DNA from: Benincasa hispida
Taxonomy: Eukaryota; Streptophyta; Magnoliopsida; Cucurbitales; Cucurbitaceae
Direction of reading: 5' to 3'
DNA length: 64,000 nucleotides
Assembly: GCF_009727055.1 (NCBI RefSeq)
Contig: NC_052352.1
Coordinates: 20,459,876 to 20,523,875 of the forward strand
Both the position numbers and the translations under genes were made by a program. The notes beneath the pieces are model-generated. The model ran no database searches. It was given only the letters and a program-made list of their open reading frames with translations, and had not been told where the DNA came from. This document shows, piece after piece, positions 22,217 through 35,052 of this stretch. Each line of letters opens with the position of its first letter. Positions within the stretch are counted from its first letter, which is position 1.

Positions 22217-23848
22217 TGCTCCCGGCCCGAGCAAAGATAATTTATTTTCACCGATCCAAGACTTATACTACAAACGTAGAAAAGTGGTAAGATCGAGGTT
22301 GAATCCACAGAGACTGTTGAATTAACTTAGATGAATTAATGAATTCCTAAAAAAAGGGGTTTTTTTTTTATAGTGCTTGATTTTGTTTATAAAATAAATT
22401 AGAAACCAAACCGGGAAGAGTAATTAAGAGTTAGCACGGAAAATGGGTTGAATCAAATTGATGGAAAATCTTGGGACTAGCTTGTATACTTTTTATTTTC
22501 TATCATTAGGTACTAGTTAATTTCTCCAATTATGTGAATCCCTCAACCTATTAGAAATTCTAACAGCCCAATAATTAGCCAATTTTGATAAAAATCTAAA
22601 TCAACCTTAATTCAATTTAAAACTTTTCCTTCTTAGCAATATACAAGTTAAAACGGAAAAGCATTATGTAAGGGTTCAATTGTCCAGACACACTATAAGC
22701 CGGACAACCATATATTATAGTATGATTTATTTAGGAATGATTATACTAGGGCATACACGAATTTGGCCTTAGATCCTAAACATGCGATCCTAATACGTGC
22801 AACTTAATCAATCAATTATGCACAAGCTAGAATGATTTTGCATACAAGAAATTCAATAAATTAATTTGTCAGAAAAATTTATTGAAATTCTATTATTAAC
22901 AAATCAAATCCACCCAAAGGGTTCACAACAATTGAATAAATTAAACTAGTAAAGTTCAAGAATTAAGACATACAAACTATCCCAAGAAAATTACCTAGCC
23001 TCTAAAAGGCATATTGGAATTACAATGATCAAAGGAAAGAATCAAGGCTGACTATGGCGATGATCGTTTGACAATTTGGCTTCAATGGCTCCTAAAACTG
23101 AACTAAGCTCTCAAAATTCACTCTGTTCAGAAGAGGAATGTGATAGGAAGTTGCTTCTTCTTCTCGTCGAAGGCTGAACACCAACACAATATTTATAAGT
23201 TACGCGCAGCATCGTAACACTGGAAAATAGTGTTACAATGTTGCGGTGCGCATTGGGGAGCATTGGGCAGGCGTTTCAATGCTTGCTTGCGCTATGCGTT
23301 CAACAATTTTCCATCAACCGTAGCATAGCAATGCTCGGAAGGGGTGTTGCAACGCTGAGTGTTCTATCTTACAGCGTTGAAGCTCGAGCGTTGAGATGCG
23401 TTGCAACGCTAGCGATGACCCAACTTCAGAGCGTCGTGACGCTTTGGGTAGTGTGGCACTTGATGCGATTGCCTTCCAGTGTCGAATAAGCGTTGGTCTA
23501 AGGCTTGTGAAGAGCGTTGCAACGCTGAGTATTCTGCCAGAAACTCTCTACTTACTGCTTGACAACTCGATACTCGCTGCTCGTTTACTCGGTGTTGTTT
23601 TCTTGGTAGAATTTTACTCGATAATACTTAACAGTCCTTTGCTTGATAGTACTCGATGATACTCGATGGAAATTTGGCTATTTCAACTCCTTTGAAACCC
23701 GAATGCTTAAATCAACTCTAAATTGCTTCCAAATTGTCAATTCTACCTCATGATTTCTCGATATCTACAAAATAGGGAAATAAACACATAAAATATGATA
23801 ATGAACTAGAATTAAGCTAGGAATAATAGCTCTTTTTTAGAGCTAACA
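22217..23848 (-). mobile_element. Solo Gypsy LTR, family G2
   Basis: The minus-strand head TGTTAGCTCTAAAAAAGAGC is at the right end (to 23848), and the tail begins on plus with TGCTCCCGGCCCGAGC. The internal sentence 'gaatccacag...actgttgaattaa' and 'ccctcaacctattag' are shared with the LTR pair at 39927-41451 and 50311-51755. A minus-strand TATAAAT (23191-23197) lies just downstream, in transcription direction, of a cluster of AGCGTTGCAACGCT words. No clean target duplication is visible (left gtaac, right gagga), so the ends are accurate only to a few bases. Confidence 0.7.
23205..23530 (-). repeat. Cluster of AGCGTTGCAACGCT palindromic words in family G2 LTR
   Basis: Repeated gttgcaacgct/agcgttgcaac words; 23513-23526 is a perfect 14-base palindrome AGCGTTGCAACGCT. 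The cluster sits in U3 upstream of the TATAAAT box. It makes GC-rich open frames that are not genes. Confidence 0.75.
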
Positions 23849-24003
23849 GAGGACCAGAGTGCAACTGTGCTCCGAACGTGTGACACGCGTGTGTAGTTGG
23901 CTGCCAATTAATGGGTTCGATCCTCTTAGGTACTTTTAGAGCAGTTTTTGCTTTAATTTCGTTTTTATGTATTTATTATTTTAATTAATTAACTTGATAT
24001 AAT

Positions 24004-27000
24004 TGTTATATTTATGATAGAGTAAATTAACATGCAGTGGAAAAAAATAGAATCAATAAGCACTCTAATTATACTTAATTTGTGTTTGAAACAAGCATTG
24101 AAACAAAATTTCAAAAGAGGGTTTCAAGAATACAATACCTTCGATAAAAACTCTTCATTTCCAGTTGAATTCTATGAATTGATGCTTCAATCTTTCAGTA
24201 GACCACCATAGAGATATTCTCTACTATTCTCTAGCATGGATTGTGTGGTGGAAACACTGAATTGAGTGAGATTTGAGTGAGCTTGAAGAGGGTTTTTTTT
24301 TTGTTCTTAATTTTTGCAAAGTTTCTTATTTAAATCTGATTGCATGAAGAGGTTACTGAAATTCAAAACTTCAATGTATGGATGAAGACCATGCAAATTA
24401 GTTAGCATGGCTGAGAAATTGAATTGGCATGAGGTGTTAAATTGTGTGGGAAAATCCAACACTCTCAATTTTAAATTCAATCAATTTGATTAATTAAATT
24501 AAATTAAATCTAATTTTCCAAAAAAAAAAAAAAAACAATTTGATTAATTTTATAATTTTGAATTTTCAAAAAAAAAATAAATTCTAATTAATCAAATTAT
24601 CAATTTTGAACAAATTTCAAAATTAAATAAAATTGAATAATTGATTAAACTAATTTAATTAAATTAATTAATTTAATTTAATATCAAATATTAAATATTA
24701 TATTTTACCTCATCAAATATTTAAATATTTTTTAACTCTCCAATATCATTTAATTTCTTTAAAATTAAACGTTTCAATTATATCAAATACAATTAATAGG
24801 AACCCTAATTGAATTTGAACATTTCAAATTCAAAACCCTAATTTCTAATCTCATCATTTCAAATTCACTCAATTCACTAATCCAAGATAATTTTACGAGC
24901 TAGTAGAGAGACCTTATGGATGTATAGATCATGAGCTCCAACGATTTGCAATTAATTGGTTAAGACTCTTTAAACGAATTAATCACCATTCATTAACTAT
25001 CAAGACACACCACTAAAGCTCGATAGTTGCACTCTTCTCACTATAAATATATTTCTGTTCATTTTAACCATAATCAGTAAGTCGATCCTTCACAGGTCAT
25101 TCGTATTTACAACTAGGTCAAAATTAACATCTTACCTCTGTAAATACATCTTCCTCCTTAAGCTCTCACAGATCCTCCATTGAACAATTGGTTTATAGTC
25201 CAACTTATAAACCATGACCCTCTCAATCATGAAAGGACGAGGCACCATTGTTTAATGACCAGAAATCAGTGCTTAAGAGAATAAATTATTGTTGGGGTTA
25301 ATGCCCTAAATCTCGTAGGATCCTGTAGTTTGTAAACACCTATATGAACAAACTCTATGTGATGTAATAATATGAGATATTTTATTCACTGCTTTCTATG
25401 AAATATGAGACATTTTAGTTGCATTAACCACAAACCAATAAACTAAGATCCCTGGTTGTCGTGGTAACTTAAGCATGTATGTGGAGACATACAAGTGGAT
25501 GGTGCTTTAAGTGATAACCTAAATGGTCTGTGGTATATGGATAAATGAGGTAAATCTTATCTTGGTGACGCTACGAGTGTAGTTCGCTTTGTAAATATTA
25601 TAAGTATTGTAAAGTGCTACAAATGGTTTAATCCTGACCATTCATGTATTAGACATGCGAGTGGGGATGCTCTATACAAAGGAGTTTATATAAGACCGGA
25701 CCACGAAATGTTTAGTCTCGTTATATAACGTCGTTCATGACAGAGACTTTCATTTCACTAGGATGACCATAGGTAACATGATCTTAATCTTGAGTGAGTT
25801 GGGAACTCCTATTTATGATGGTGGTCCTTTGATTTGCATGGGTGCGAGTGGCTAGTTCGCCGACTCAAACCTACCACTTTGGGGATTCAACTGATTGGGG
25901 AGCTGGGAACTTAACTACACAAGACAGAATTCACTCCTTCCCCGAAGCAGGTAAGTAGATAAATTTCTCCCTTAAGGCCTGATTCTAGGATTTATCTCAT
26001 GGCTCAAGAAGTGTTCACTCATAGTGGGACTATGATGTATTGTTCATTAGATGAATTAGTGATACTTAAGGAATTAGATGTAACTACAGGGGCAAAACGG
26101 TAAATTGGCCCAACTATACTTACGAGTGATTTGTGAAGGTCATCATATTGTTGAATGGTTATATCCAATGGACACAGAAATATATCTGGTAGTGCGAAGA
26201 GTGCAGTTGTCGGTCTTTAGTGGAGTGCCCGACAGTTAACGGATGGTGGATATTGTGATTAAAGAGTTTAGTTAGTTATTCATGTACCGTTGGAGCTTCA
26301 AGTTACAGTCCATAAGGTCCCCTTGGTAGCTCAATGGATTCAAGTTGAAAATCAATTTTTGGGTTAGTTTGAAATGTTCAAATTAACAAGAGGAAATTTG
26401 ATTATATATGATATAATTAAATTAATTAAATTATATGTGATATAATTTATTTGATGTACTTGATACATTAATTGGAGGAATTAATACAAATATGATTTAT
26501 ATTAAATGTCATAAAAGAGAAAAAGAACTATAGTTTGAATATTACATATGATGTGATATTAAAATTATAGGTTATAAATATAATATGAAAAATTAGTTAT
26601 TATATTGATTTATAACAAAAACAATTATAAGATAATTGTGATTGATTATTTTTCTCTATTAACCGATTGAGTGGGAGTTTTTATCAGTTTTAATAACTGA
26701 TGGATAAAAGGAAAAATCGTTTCATTTTTCAGCATCGCAACAAATTCAATCGGGTAAAAAGAAAATAGCTATATGATAGGCCTTTGAGAGAGTGAACGAT
26801 CAAGTATCAAGGCATCAAGTTTGCTAGACGATAGTTCCTTGTTACCCAATGAGCGAGTACCAAATCTATACGATAGACTTTCTCATTCTCGCATTTACCC
26901 AATCGTGTAAACAATCGTATAGTTCATCCTTCCCTCTACCAAATCCACTCAGAGCCCACACCTCCGGATTCTCACACCGAGAATACCAAGGTAGCCTTTT

Positions 27001-27976
27001 GGTAGCATTGAGTTTGTTGTTCTAGGGTCGAGGATCGAGTGTTACTCGATTGTGTTCGAGGATCTGACAATTCGTGTTATTCACTAGTTATTCGTTGTGT
27101 TCGTGCACTTTGATCGAGTTTGCTTGGATGCTTGATTGGTGTTGATCGAGGAAATACTCGAAGAATAGTTCTTCAAAGGTATGTCACTCGATTCCTTTTG
27201 TTTTTAACTTAAAGAATGTTGTAATTTACTCAATGATGCATAACTATACTTTTTTTATTGTAAATGTGTTGTTCTTTCACAATGGGTTTGGAACGATCTG
27301 CTTTCGCTCAACGTTCTCTGGTTCAAGAGTTCCTTCACCTATCTGCTAACCTTAAGTTAGGTAGGAGTGAATTCCATCTTGCAGAGCTATGTCTCCAATT
27401 ATCTATCCTGTCTTATCCCCAAAATGGGAGACTTATCGAGTGGTGCTATTGTACTACTATCACCTATGCAGATCAAATGATAATCCCAAATAAACTGGAG
27501 TTCATGGTTAGCTCAGTATTAAGATCGAGTTATCCTAGGTCATTGATTTTGAAATAGTCATTTTTAACAGTAAATTATCGTTATAAAGAAAAGTGACTAT
27601 TTTAAGGTTTAGTCTTATACAAACTCATTGCATAGAATGCCCCTACTCACATGTCTCCACATGAATGATTTTTGGATCACATCATTTGTATCAGTATACA
27701 AAATGGGCCGCATCTAATAGTGTCACTAGTATGAGGTACCCAATCTCATCCATGTACTTATAGACCATTTTTGTTGTATACTAAAACTTGATCCTTTTTT
27801 ATGTTGCCACATAAAGTTAAAGTGTTCATATTATAGCCATGGATTCGTTTATTGAATTTATAATAGAATGCAATATCAATAACAATTTTTTGAATAAAAT
27901 ACTCAAAAATACATTTATTGATAAATAGAATATGTTAACAATATTTACGAATTGCGAGTTTAGGTCATTCCCAACA
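24004..27976 (-). mobile_element. Copia LTR type A, interrupted by a type B solo LTR
   Basis: A minus-strand LTR with head TGTTGGGAATGACC at 27976 (right) and tail near 24004. Taking out 25290-27337 leaves about 1.9 kb, the size of other type A LTRs, and the pieces join in the right order (…gcttaagagaataa / aggtaggagtgaattcc). The left boundary is approximate. No internal sequence of its own follows, so it is solo or truncated. Confidence 0.7.
25290..27337 (+). mobile_element. Solo Copia LTR, type B
   Basis: It starts TGTTGGGGTTAATGCCC and ends gagttccttca, about 2.05 kb on plus, inside the type A LTR. The 5-bp flanks (attat / cctat) match in only three positions, so the duplication has decayed or been altered. 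Near its 3' end (26765-26925) it has a small group of ACGATAG/ACGATCA words like those in the Copia leaders. Confidence 0.8.
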
Positions 27977-28373
27977 ATTTATTTATTTAATTTTTTAGGA
28001 TGCCAAAAATTGGTCTATTTTTACTATTTATTTAATTTTTACCTTTGATGTATAATTAAATTTATATGTTGCATAGTGTATGCCATATAGTTTTTTTTTT
28101 TTTTTTTTTTAAATCCCACCTTAGGATAAACATTATTCATGCATCATATTTAATATAAATGTTATATTATATAGTTGCATGATTTTATGATTTTATAAGC
28201 ATGTGAATGCATCATAATTCATATAATTGTCATATTATATGATTGCATGCATTGTATGAAAGAGTATGTGAATACCCATTGCGGAAGGATTGATGTCCCA
28301 ATTTTATTTCACAGAACATTTAATTCATATAAAGGACAGAAATAGGATTCATATGACTAATTAAGCATGCTTT
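27977..28373 (+). other. Copia leader-like fragment
   Basis: AT-rich, with a T-tract (about 28091-28111) followed by aaatcccacctta and tatgcat words. It is the opposite-strand relative of the leader piece at about 33650-33800 (gtgggattttaaatc, atagcatactatatgc). No coding sequence. Confidence 0.45.
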
Positions 28374-29249
28374 TGTTGGGAATATCCTAAAACTCGCATT
28401 TTGTAAACATTAAACATATTCTATTCAGAGTAAAGATATGATTGAGACTTCTTTCAATAAAGGTGTTATTGAATTGCATTCATTCATAAATCCAATAAAC
28501 TAACCCATGGCTATAATATGAATACTTAAACTTTATGTAGAGACATAAATGAAGGATCAAGGTTTAGTATATAGCCAAAAAGGTCTATAAATATATCGAT
28601 AAGGTTGGGTACCTTATCCTGGGGATACTATGGATACGACTCACTTTGTATATTGATACAAACGATGTGATCCCAAAATTGTTCATGTGGAGACATGTGA
28701 GCGGGGGCATTCTATGAAAAAGACATTTGCATAAGACCGCATCACGAAATAGTCACTTTTCTTTATAACTACCATTGACTGTTAAAACTGACTATTTCAA
28801 TTCAATGACCTAAAGTAACTCGATCTTAATCCTAAGCTAACTACGAACTCCTGTTTATTTGGGATTATCCTTTAATCTGCATAGGTGAGAGTGGTTCAAC
28901 ATCACCGCTCAATAAGCCTCCCATTTTAGGGGTAAGACCAGATAGATAACTGGAGATATAGTCTTGTAATATAGAACTCACTCCTACCCATCTTAGGGTT
29001 AGCAGATAGGTTGTTCCCTTAAGTATTGACTCCTGGTCTTGAAAAAAAGGGGCACAGTCGTCCGTGGCAGGATGGACCATACATCTTGCTTCCATATGTT
29101 GAATGTCAACTCCGTCGATCCTCTTAGGTTGTTCCACCGATCCTCTATTGAACAATTGTTCCACCGATTCTCTATTGAACAACTCCACTGATCCTCATTT
29201 GTTGAATGTCAACTCCTTAACCATAAACCAATTAAATGGACCATACATC
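28374..29249 (+). repeat. Truncated and rearranged type A Copia LTR
   Basis: A plus-strand type A head (TGTTGGGAATATCCTAAAAC at 28374) runs colinearly to about 29070. From about 29098 the orientation flips: 'gatcctctattgaacaa' and close variants occur three times in 100 bases, in the order seen on the other strand of type A LTRs. The 3' half is missing. This is a breakpoint of deletion plus inversion next to the following element. The short frames here are LTR sequence. Confidence 0.6.
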
Positions 29250-31084
29250 TGTTGGATCGACACCAACACACAATGGAAGACATTAGGACCATAAGCACTC
29301 TAATTGATTAATTTTGGCAGAAAAGAAACATGCTAAAACAAAGTTTAATGAGTTTCAAGAACATACCTTGGCCGAACTATTGAAATCTTGATTTCTAGCT
29401 GCAAGATCCTTCTAATCCTCGTGTAAACCATTATAAGATCTTTCCTACTATTCTCTTGGTGCTCTAGATTGAGTTGTGGTACTCAAAATAAGTTAGAATC
29501 AAGGAGAATATGAAGAAAGCTCACTGAATGAACCCATTGAAGAACACCTTCTTCATCCAAAATTTCCAACAAAAATTCAATCGATTCATCACTTTCAACT
29601 TTACTCCAAACTCTTCAATATATTGCAGACTATCATGCAAAGAGATGTGCTGCATGAGATGCAGCTTATGCTTAGAGTTTAATGAAGGAAGAGATGATGG
29701 GTTCCTAGTGAGCAACTATTGAAGATGAACATGGAAAACCACTTTTTTCCTTTTTATGTAATTTTCTATGTCCAAAATCTAAAATTGATTTAAAAATCAT
29801 ATTTTATTTCTAAAATCAAAATTTATTAATTTTACAAATTAATTTCATAAATTAATCTTCTAATAAAATTAATAAATAATTATTTAAACAGTTTAAATAA
29901 TTCTAATTAATTTAATATCCAATATTAATTTTTACACAAATTCATGATCATATATTTAAATCATATTTAAATATATTTTCTCCAATTTCGTTTGATTCTA
30001 ATTTGAACGTTTCAAATTAACTTATCACGCTACTCTAGAGCTAATCCATTTTCGAGCTAGTAGGGGGACCTCGTGGACCTACAGATGATGGGCTCCAACG
30101 ATCCGAGATAAATAAACTAAACTCACTAGACCGATCTAACCCCCATTCATTAACTAATGGGTCACTCCACTAAAGCCCATAGTTGAATTCTCTTCATTAT
30201 AGATATATTATGTCCACTCGATATAACCATAATTAGTAAGTTAACCCTTCACAGGTTGTTCGTAATAAAGACTGGGTCAAATCTCTGTTTTACCCCCGAA
30301 ATTACCTCTTTAAGTCCCCACTGATCCCCTAATGAATAATTGTTTTATGATACAATCAACAAAACCAAGTCTCTCTTATGCAAAATAAGAAGGCGAGATC
30401 CCTTGTTCAAGCCCCAGAATCAACACTTAAGGGAACGACCTCTCTACTATCCCTAAAGCGGATAAGAGTGAATTCCCTCTTGTACCCTATGTCCCCAGCT
30501 ATCTATCCGGTCTTACCCTTGAAATGGGAGTCTTATTGAGCCAGCGCTGTTGAGCCAATCATCACCTATGCAAATCTAAGGGTAATTCTAAATAAACAAG
30601 AGTTCAGAGTTAGCTCAGGATTAAGGTCAAGTTACATAGGTCATTGCTTTGAAATAACCAGTCTTAAACAGTAAACAGCGTTATAAAGTAAGAGTGACTC
30701 ATTTCATGGTCCATTCTTGTACAAACTCTTTTGCACAAGGACACCCCCACGTATGATGTCCAAAATGAATGAATTAGGATCACTTTGTTTGTAGCACTTT
30801 ACAACTCCTTGTAACAACTACAGAGCAGGCTGCATCCAATAGTATTACCAGAATAAGGTATCCAACCTTATCCATATACTATAGATCATTTTGACTATTA
30901 ACTTGAATCTGATACACCTTTATGTCTCCACATAAAGTTCAAGTACTCATCCAATAGTCAAGAGACTTTTAGGTTTATTGGATTTCTATTCAAGCAATAA
31001 ATCTATTCAATAACATCTTTATTGAATTTTCAGAATAAGTTCCATTGTTTACATACCACGAGTTTTAGGATATAAAACCCAACA
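29250..31084 (-). repeat. 3' LTR (type A) of the gag-only Copia
   Basis: Right end cccaaca (LTR head TGTTGGGTTTTATATCC on minus) next to a polypurine tract; left end TGTTGGATCGACACC. About 1.83 kb, colinear with 8221-10132 and 36563-38421. Confidence 0.82.
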
Positions 31085-31663
31085 AACTCCCACTTGGACT
31101 AAAACTCCAGTGGTAACTTATACATCCGATATATAAGACTGAGTTTCTAAGTTTTATAGAGAAATAGAATAAACTAGGGCATCCCATACCCATCTTTTAC
31201 CATTCGGTATCTCTATACCCGATATTTCTCCCACTTGCCCTAGGTTATCTGGTATTCCTAGTCCTACTAGGTAAATCTCAAACACTTTAGCCGAGAGAAT
31301 CATTGTAAACATTGTTAGTATACACTAGGCTTTTGATAAAACTATATAGGGATTGCATCTTAATCTCAATAATGGCCAAGAAGCACACTTTCCTCCCACT
31401 ACATTAAGGTACTCTCAACACTTTGAGCAAGATGCATCTGATCTGTCTCAACAACTCTTTGTTAACAGCCAGATCTAGAAATCTTGTAAACTTTCTATAC
31501 TTTTATCTAGCCATTAAAATATCTGAATATCTACAAATTAGTTTTAACAATTTGATTCTTAACAGAGGCTGCTAGAACAAACATAATTTTTGAAAAAGAA
31601 TATATACAATTTGTTCTCAACAAGATTTACAAAAGTAGTAACATCAAGCAGCAACTTCTCCCA
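31085..31663 (-). other. 3' tail of the gag-only Copia with polypurine tract
   Basis: On minus, ccaagtgggagtt (31085-31097) abuts the LTR as a Copia polypurine tract. A second caagtgggag lies at 31211-31220, where 'cccacttgccctagg' resembles the tail of full-length Copia elements. Otherwise non-coding, where pol would be expected. Confidence 0.6.
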
Positions 31664-32512
31664 CTAGATGAGTTGAGCAAATGGTCCCGGGGTCAAGTTA
31701 GCCTCACTACCTTTCTCTGCTCTCTTTTCGGTAAGATACTGAGGGCAGTGTCTCCTCCAGTGCCATTTTTCATTGCAGTGGAAATATTTTCCTTTATCTG
31801 CAGCGTTATCCTTGCCATTCTTTCTAGTAGGGTTCTTCTTCCCTTTCCCTTTGCCCTTCTTCACAAGAATACTCTTGTTCTTTGAAGAGGAGGCAACTTC
31901 AGGCTTGGAGTACATTCCTCACTTCGCGGTAGTAGTAACATTTACTTCTGACATCAGACCTTTTGTTCTCAACATTGTCTGGTAAGCCTGTAGCTCATTC
32001 AGCAGAGTAGTCAAATTTTATTTTTTAATGTATTCAGAATTGCAGAAAACTTTTCGGAAGATATTTTAGAATAAAACCAATTGGACTTCTTTTATCCATG
32101 ACAACACTATTTACTTCAGCCACATTAAAGTGGACCATCATGTCCAGGACATGTTCACAAATATTGGTCCCTACTTTGATGCGATTATTATAAATGTACT
32201 TAATGGCATCCCTCGCAGAGATTCCATAATCTCTTTGGCAATACTCATATCCTCATGCTTCTTTTTTCAACACATCAGATAAGCTGGCAAGGATATAAGC
32301 ACGGGCTATATTATTAGCCCTTACCCATTTGTCATATACATTCTGAACGTTTCAGTTTATGCTAGAGCTAGGAATGGGAGGACTATTCTCAGTTAAGACA
32401 AACCTTAAATTGTCTATCACAAGTATCTTATTCAAATTTGATTTCAAATTCACATAATTATCCCTAATGAATTTATCTGGCACCAACACTTGAATTATTG
32501 AACTTGTCATTC
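31664..32512 (-). pseudogene. Copia gag (pseudogene) of the gag-only element
   Basis: The minus-strand start at about 32507 reads MTSSIIQVLVPDKF and continues NYVNLKSNLNKILVIDNLRF and LTENSPPIP, the usual Copia gag N-terminus (compare 14395-15320). Stops and frame changes follow (near 32355 and 32260), with IYNNRIKVGTNICEHVLDMM recognisable. The best-preserved part (31915-31664) is lysine-rich and ends in an intact CCHC knuckle, YFHCNEKWHWRRHCPQY, with Trp where Gly is usual before His. No protease motif follows. The protein is broken, although the RNA-binding knuckle is cleaner than in the full-length element. Confidence 0.8.
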
Positions 32513-35041
32513 TGAAATTTAAATTCAGTCAAGTTTTAGAAATTTTAATAATATACCCAAGATTATTCTTTTGCAATGATACTACATCAAGACATTCTTG
32601 ACTAAATATTACCTCCAGAATAACTCATATTCTGATAGTCATTTAGGTATCGCTTTTGGGCAAACATTGTTAACACTTAATAACTCTGTAAGTGTAGCCT
32701 CGCCATTTTTGGACGTCAGAGGCCACTAATGACCAAAGAAATCCTATCCATTTCTGGAGCTTGAGTTATTTTGAATCCTATGTTACAACCCTCCGAGGGG
32801 ATAGCCGTCCAAAAATAAATGACTAGGAAAAGGCCACTTAAAGCTAACCAGCAGGCGCAACATAGGAATCTCACGGTTCAAACTAACGGAAGAGACTGCA
32901 GGATATGTTGACACATTTCCTTCACCCACTTACTATGAATTACTTCCTCCATTCACTTTGATATTGACTCATACAAAACACTTACTGAAGGGAGGTCAGT
33001 TCTAGGGTGACACGAAGTACCGCTTAAATCTAGACTGTGAACTCTTAAGGACGCGAGAGCTAAGAATAACATATCGTGTATGTTATTAATCTCCCACTGA
33101 AGTTTTCTAATAACTCTATCATATAGAAGTTATTCACTACCACTGAAGTATTCTAATATTTTGGGTAAACTTATACTTAGGTTCTTTTCCGACTAAATAA
33201 AAATAACCCTAAGTTTATGTGGTTTATCCGAGTATAACTGTTATAATTGGACTTAAACCTACAATGTCTAGGTGATAAATCCTTTTATTACCTTACATCG
33301 TGCACGAATACTCATAAAACTGGTTACCAACGCTCAATTATTCGGCCTAATCCCTAAGTAGAAGGTGTTTTGTAGACCATCAACTTAAATACCCCCAGCC
33401 TTCGACAGGATTATATACCGGTTGAGTATGTAACCATAGTTTTACAAGTTTAACAACCCATTGTAACTAATTAAAACAAGTGGTTAACCTACGTGAGCAT
33501 GCAGCTGTTCTTCGTTATGGATTTTAAATGTCTAACCTAATTTTATAATAGCTTATAAAACTTTAGACATGTTAAACATCCACAACATATAGGCATTCAA
33601 TATCTAATATAACACTTATATTAAATACAAGAAACCCTAACATGCATACTATATATTATAACAAATTATAACATACTTTTAATGCATGTTGCATGCTTCC
33701 TATGGTGGGATTTTAAATCTAAATAGCATACTATATGCACATACAAGATTTATTTAATTATAACATCATCCAATGCATAAATAATTAAATATAAACTGAT
33801 ATGGTTTTAGTTTTGGCAAAAACAAGCAAATAAAAGCCTAATTATTACAAAAACAGCTTCAACACCACTCGAACCGCTCCAAACCGCTTGAACCAGACCC
33901 AAACCGTCTGAACCAGACCAGCAGAGTTTGAACCGAACTAGCCAAAAACTATTTAAAGCTGAACTGGACCAAACCGCAAGAGAATCGGTTGAACCGACTT
34001 GTCTTGCTCTCGCCCAAAATCTCGCTAAGTCTGATCATTTAGCAATGACGACCATCGTCATGCATTTGGCTTGATCGTATAGCAGTTTCTTGATCGTTTA
34101 GCAACCAACGCTTATCACTTAACAAAGCTACACGATCGTGTAGTGTTTCTTTCTATCGTATAGTGTCATCTTCTAGTGCCAAAGGACGCTGCACGATCGT
34201 TTAGTGTCATACACTATCGCATAGCTCCATCATTTAGCACGGACATTTTACTACACGATCGCTGAGCTCCCATTGTTTAGCGCCGCATCTTGATCGTTTA
34301 ACGCGCGCCCGAGGTAAACGATCGCCTAATTCTATCGCATAGCTCTCGACGCATCGCCCAGCTGCCACTCAAAGGTAAACGATCACTTAATGCTATCGCT
34401 TAGCATTTCAACACATCGCTTAGATACCGCATGGAGGTAAACGATCGCTTAGTGCCATCGCATAGCAACTCAACGCATCGCTTAGCTCTGGATCAAATGT
34501 AAACGATCATGGTAAGCAATCTCTCAACGCCATCATATAGCTCTTTGCCGCATCGCTTAGCTCCCACCCGATGCTACACGATCATATAGTGCCATCGTAT
34601 AGCAATACAACGCATCACTTAGCTATTGAGGTAAACGCTCGTCTAGCACACAACACACCTAAACGATCAACGCCCAAAGCTACACGATCATTTAGCTTGT
34701 CCTTCTCATTGTCTAATGCATGAAACTAAATGATCGCTTAGCTACTAGAGCTCAACGACGATATGAACAGAGGCTAATCGTCTAGAATCTGTAACTCGGC
34801 CTCTTCGCTTGTTTCTTCGAATTACAGCTTAATTTCAACTCTAATGACTCCAAATAAATTACAGAGTCTTGGGAACACATTAAGGCTCATCAAACAATAG
34901 CCAATTACAAATTTAAACGGGAAATTAAAGAGAAATTAAAGGCCAAAACTCAGAAAACTATATTAGTACAACAGTTTCTTATTTTCATATAAAACACCCA
35001 CCAAACCAAAATTAATCCGAATTGAATGCTTATATGATGTT
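32513..35041 (-). other. Leader of the gag-only Copia
   Basis: 2.5 kb of non-coding sequence between primer site and gag. It has a palindromic-word cluster (34010-34760), an AT-rich part (33580-33830), and a tract with 'aaccgaact/aaccgctc/gaaccagac' repeats (33855-33990). About 32690-33480 resembles the 'catgggtgtcccc' part of the other Copia leader in style, in reverse. No gene. Confidence 0.6.
34010..34760 (-). repeat. Cluster of palindromic ACGATCGT-type words
   Basis: About 25 to 30 variants such as gtaaacgatcg, ctacacgatcgtgtag (perfect 16-base palindrome at 34128-34143, identical to that at 13376-13391), atcgcttagc and acgcatcgctta, spaced 15-30 bases apart. It is larger than the equivalent array in the full-length Copia. 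Confidence 0.8.
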
Positions 35042-35052
35042 CTGATACCAAT
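35042..35052 (-). other. Primer binding site of the gag-only Copia
   Basis: ctgataccaat on plus, i.e. ATTGGTATCAG on minus, adjacent to the 5' LTR tail; complementary to initiator tRNA-Met. Confidence 0.85.

Larger units (their letters stand above)
10573..24003 (+). mobile_element. Old plus-strand Copia: 5' LTR and leader, interrupted twice
   Basis: The LTR head is degraded (near 10573, tgtcttaaatcttgtgaatc) and has lost several hundred bases. The LTR runs to 10864, stops at the young Copia insertion, resumes at 20376 in exactly the matching place of the LTR consensus (ggagctgggaa / cacaagatggaattcac) and ends at 21774 with gattccttca. A decayed primer site and a leader follow (21789-22216 and 23849-24003), interrupted by a solo Gypsy LTR at 22217-23848. 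No gag or pol survives; a type A LTR begins at 24004. The LTR is a relative of the type B LTRs elsewhere in the window. Confidence 0.75.

Noticed and set aside
23238..23659. GC-richer plus-strand frames of 83-87 codons
   Set aside because: They read through the AGCGTTGCAACGCT cluster in the antisense direction of a Gypsy LTR; no protein family is recognisable.
34010..34760. CRISPR-like array of short palindromic repeats
   Set aside because: Repeat words vary in sequence and spacing, there are no uniform spacers or cas genes, and the array lies in the leader of a plant retrotransposon.
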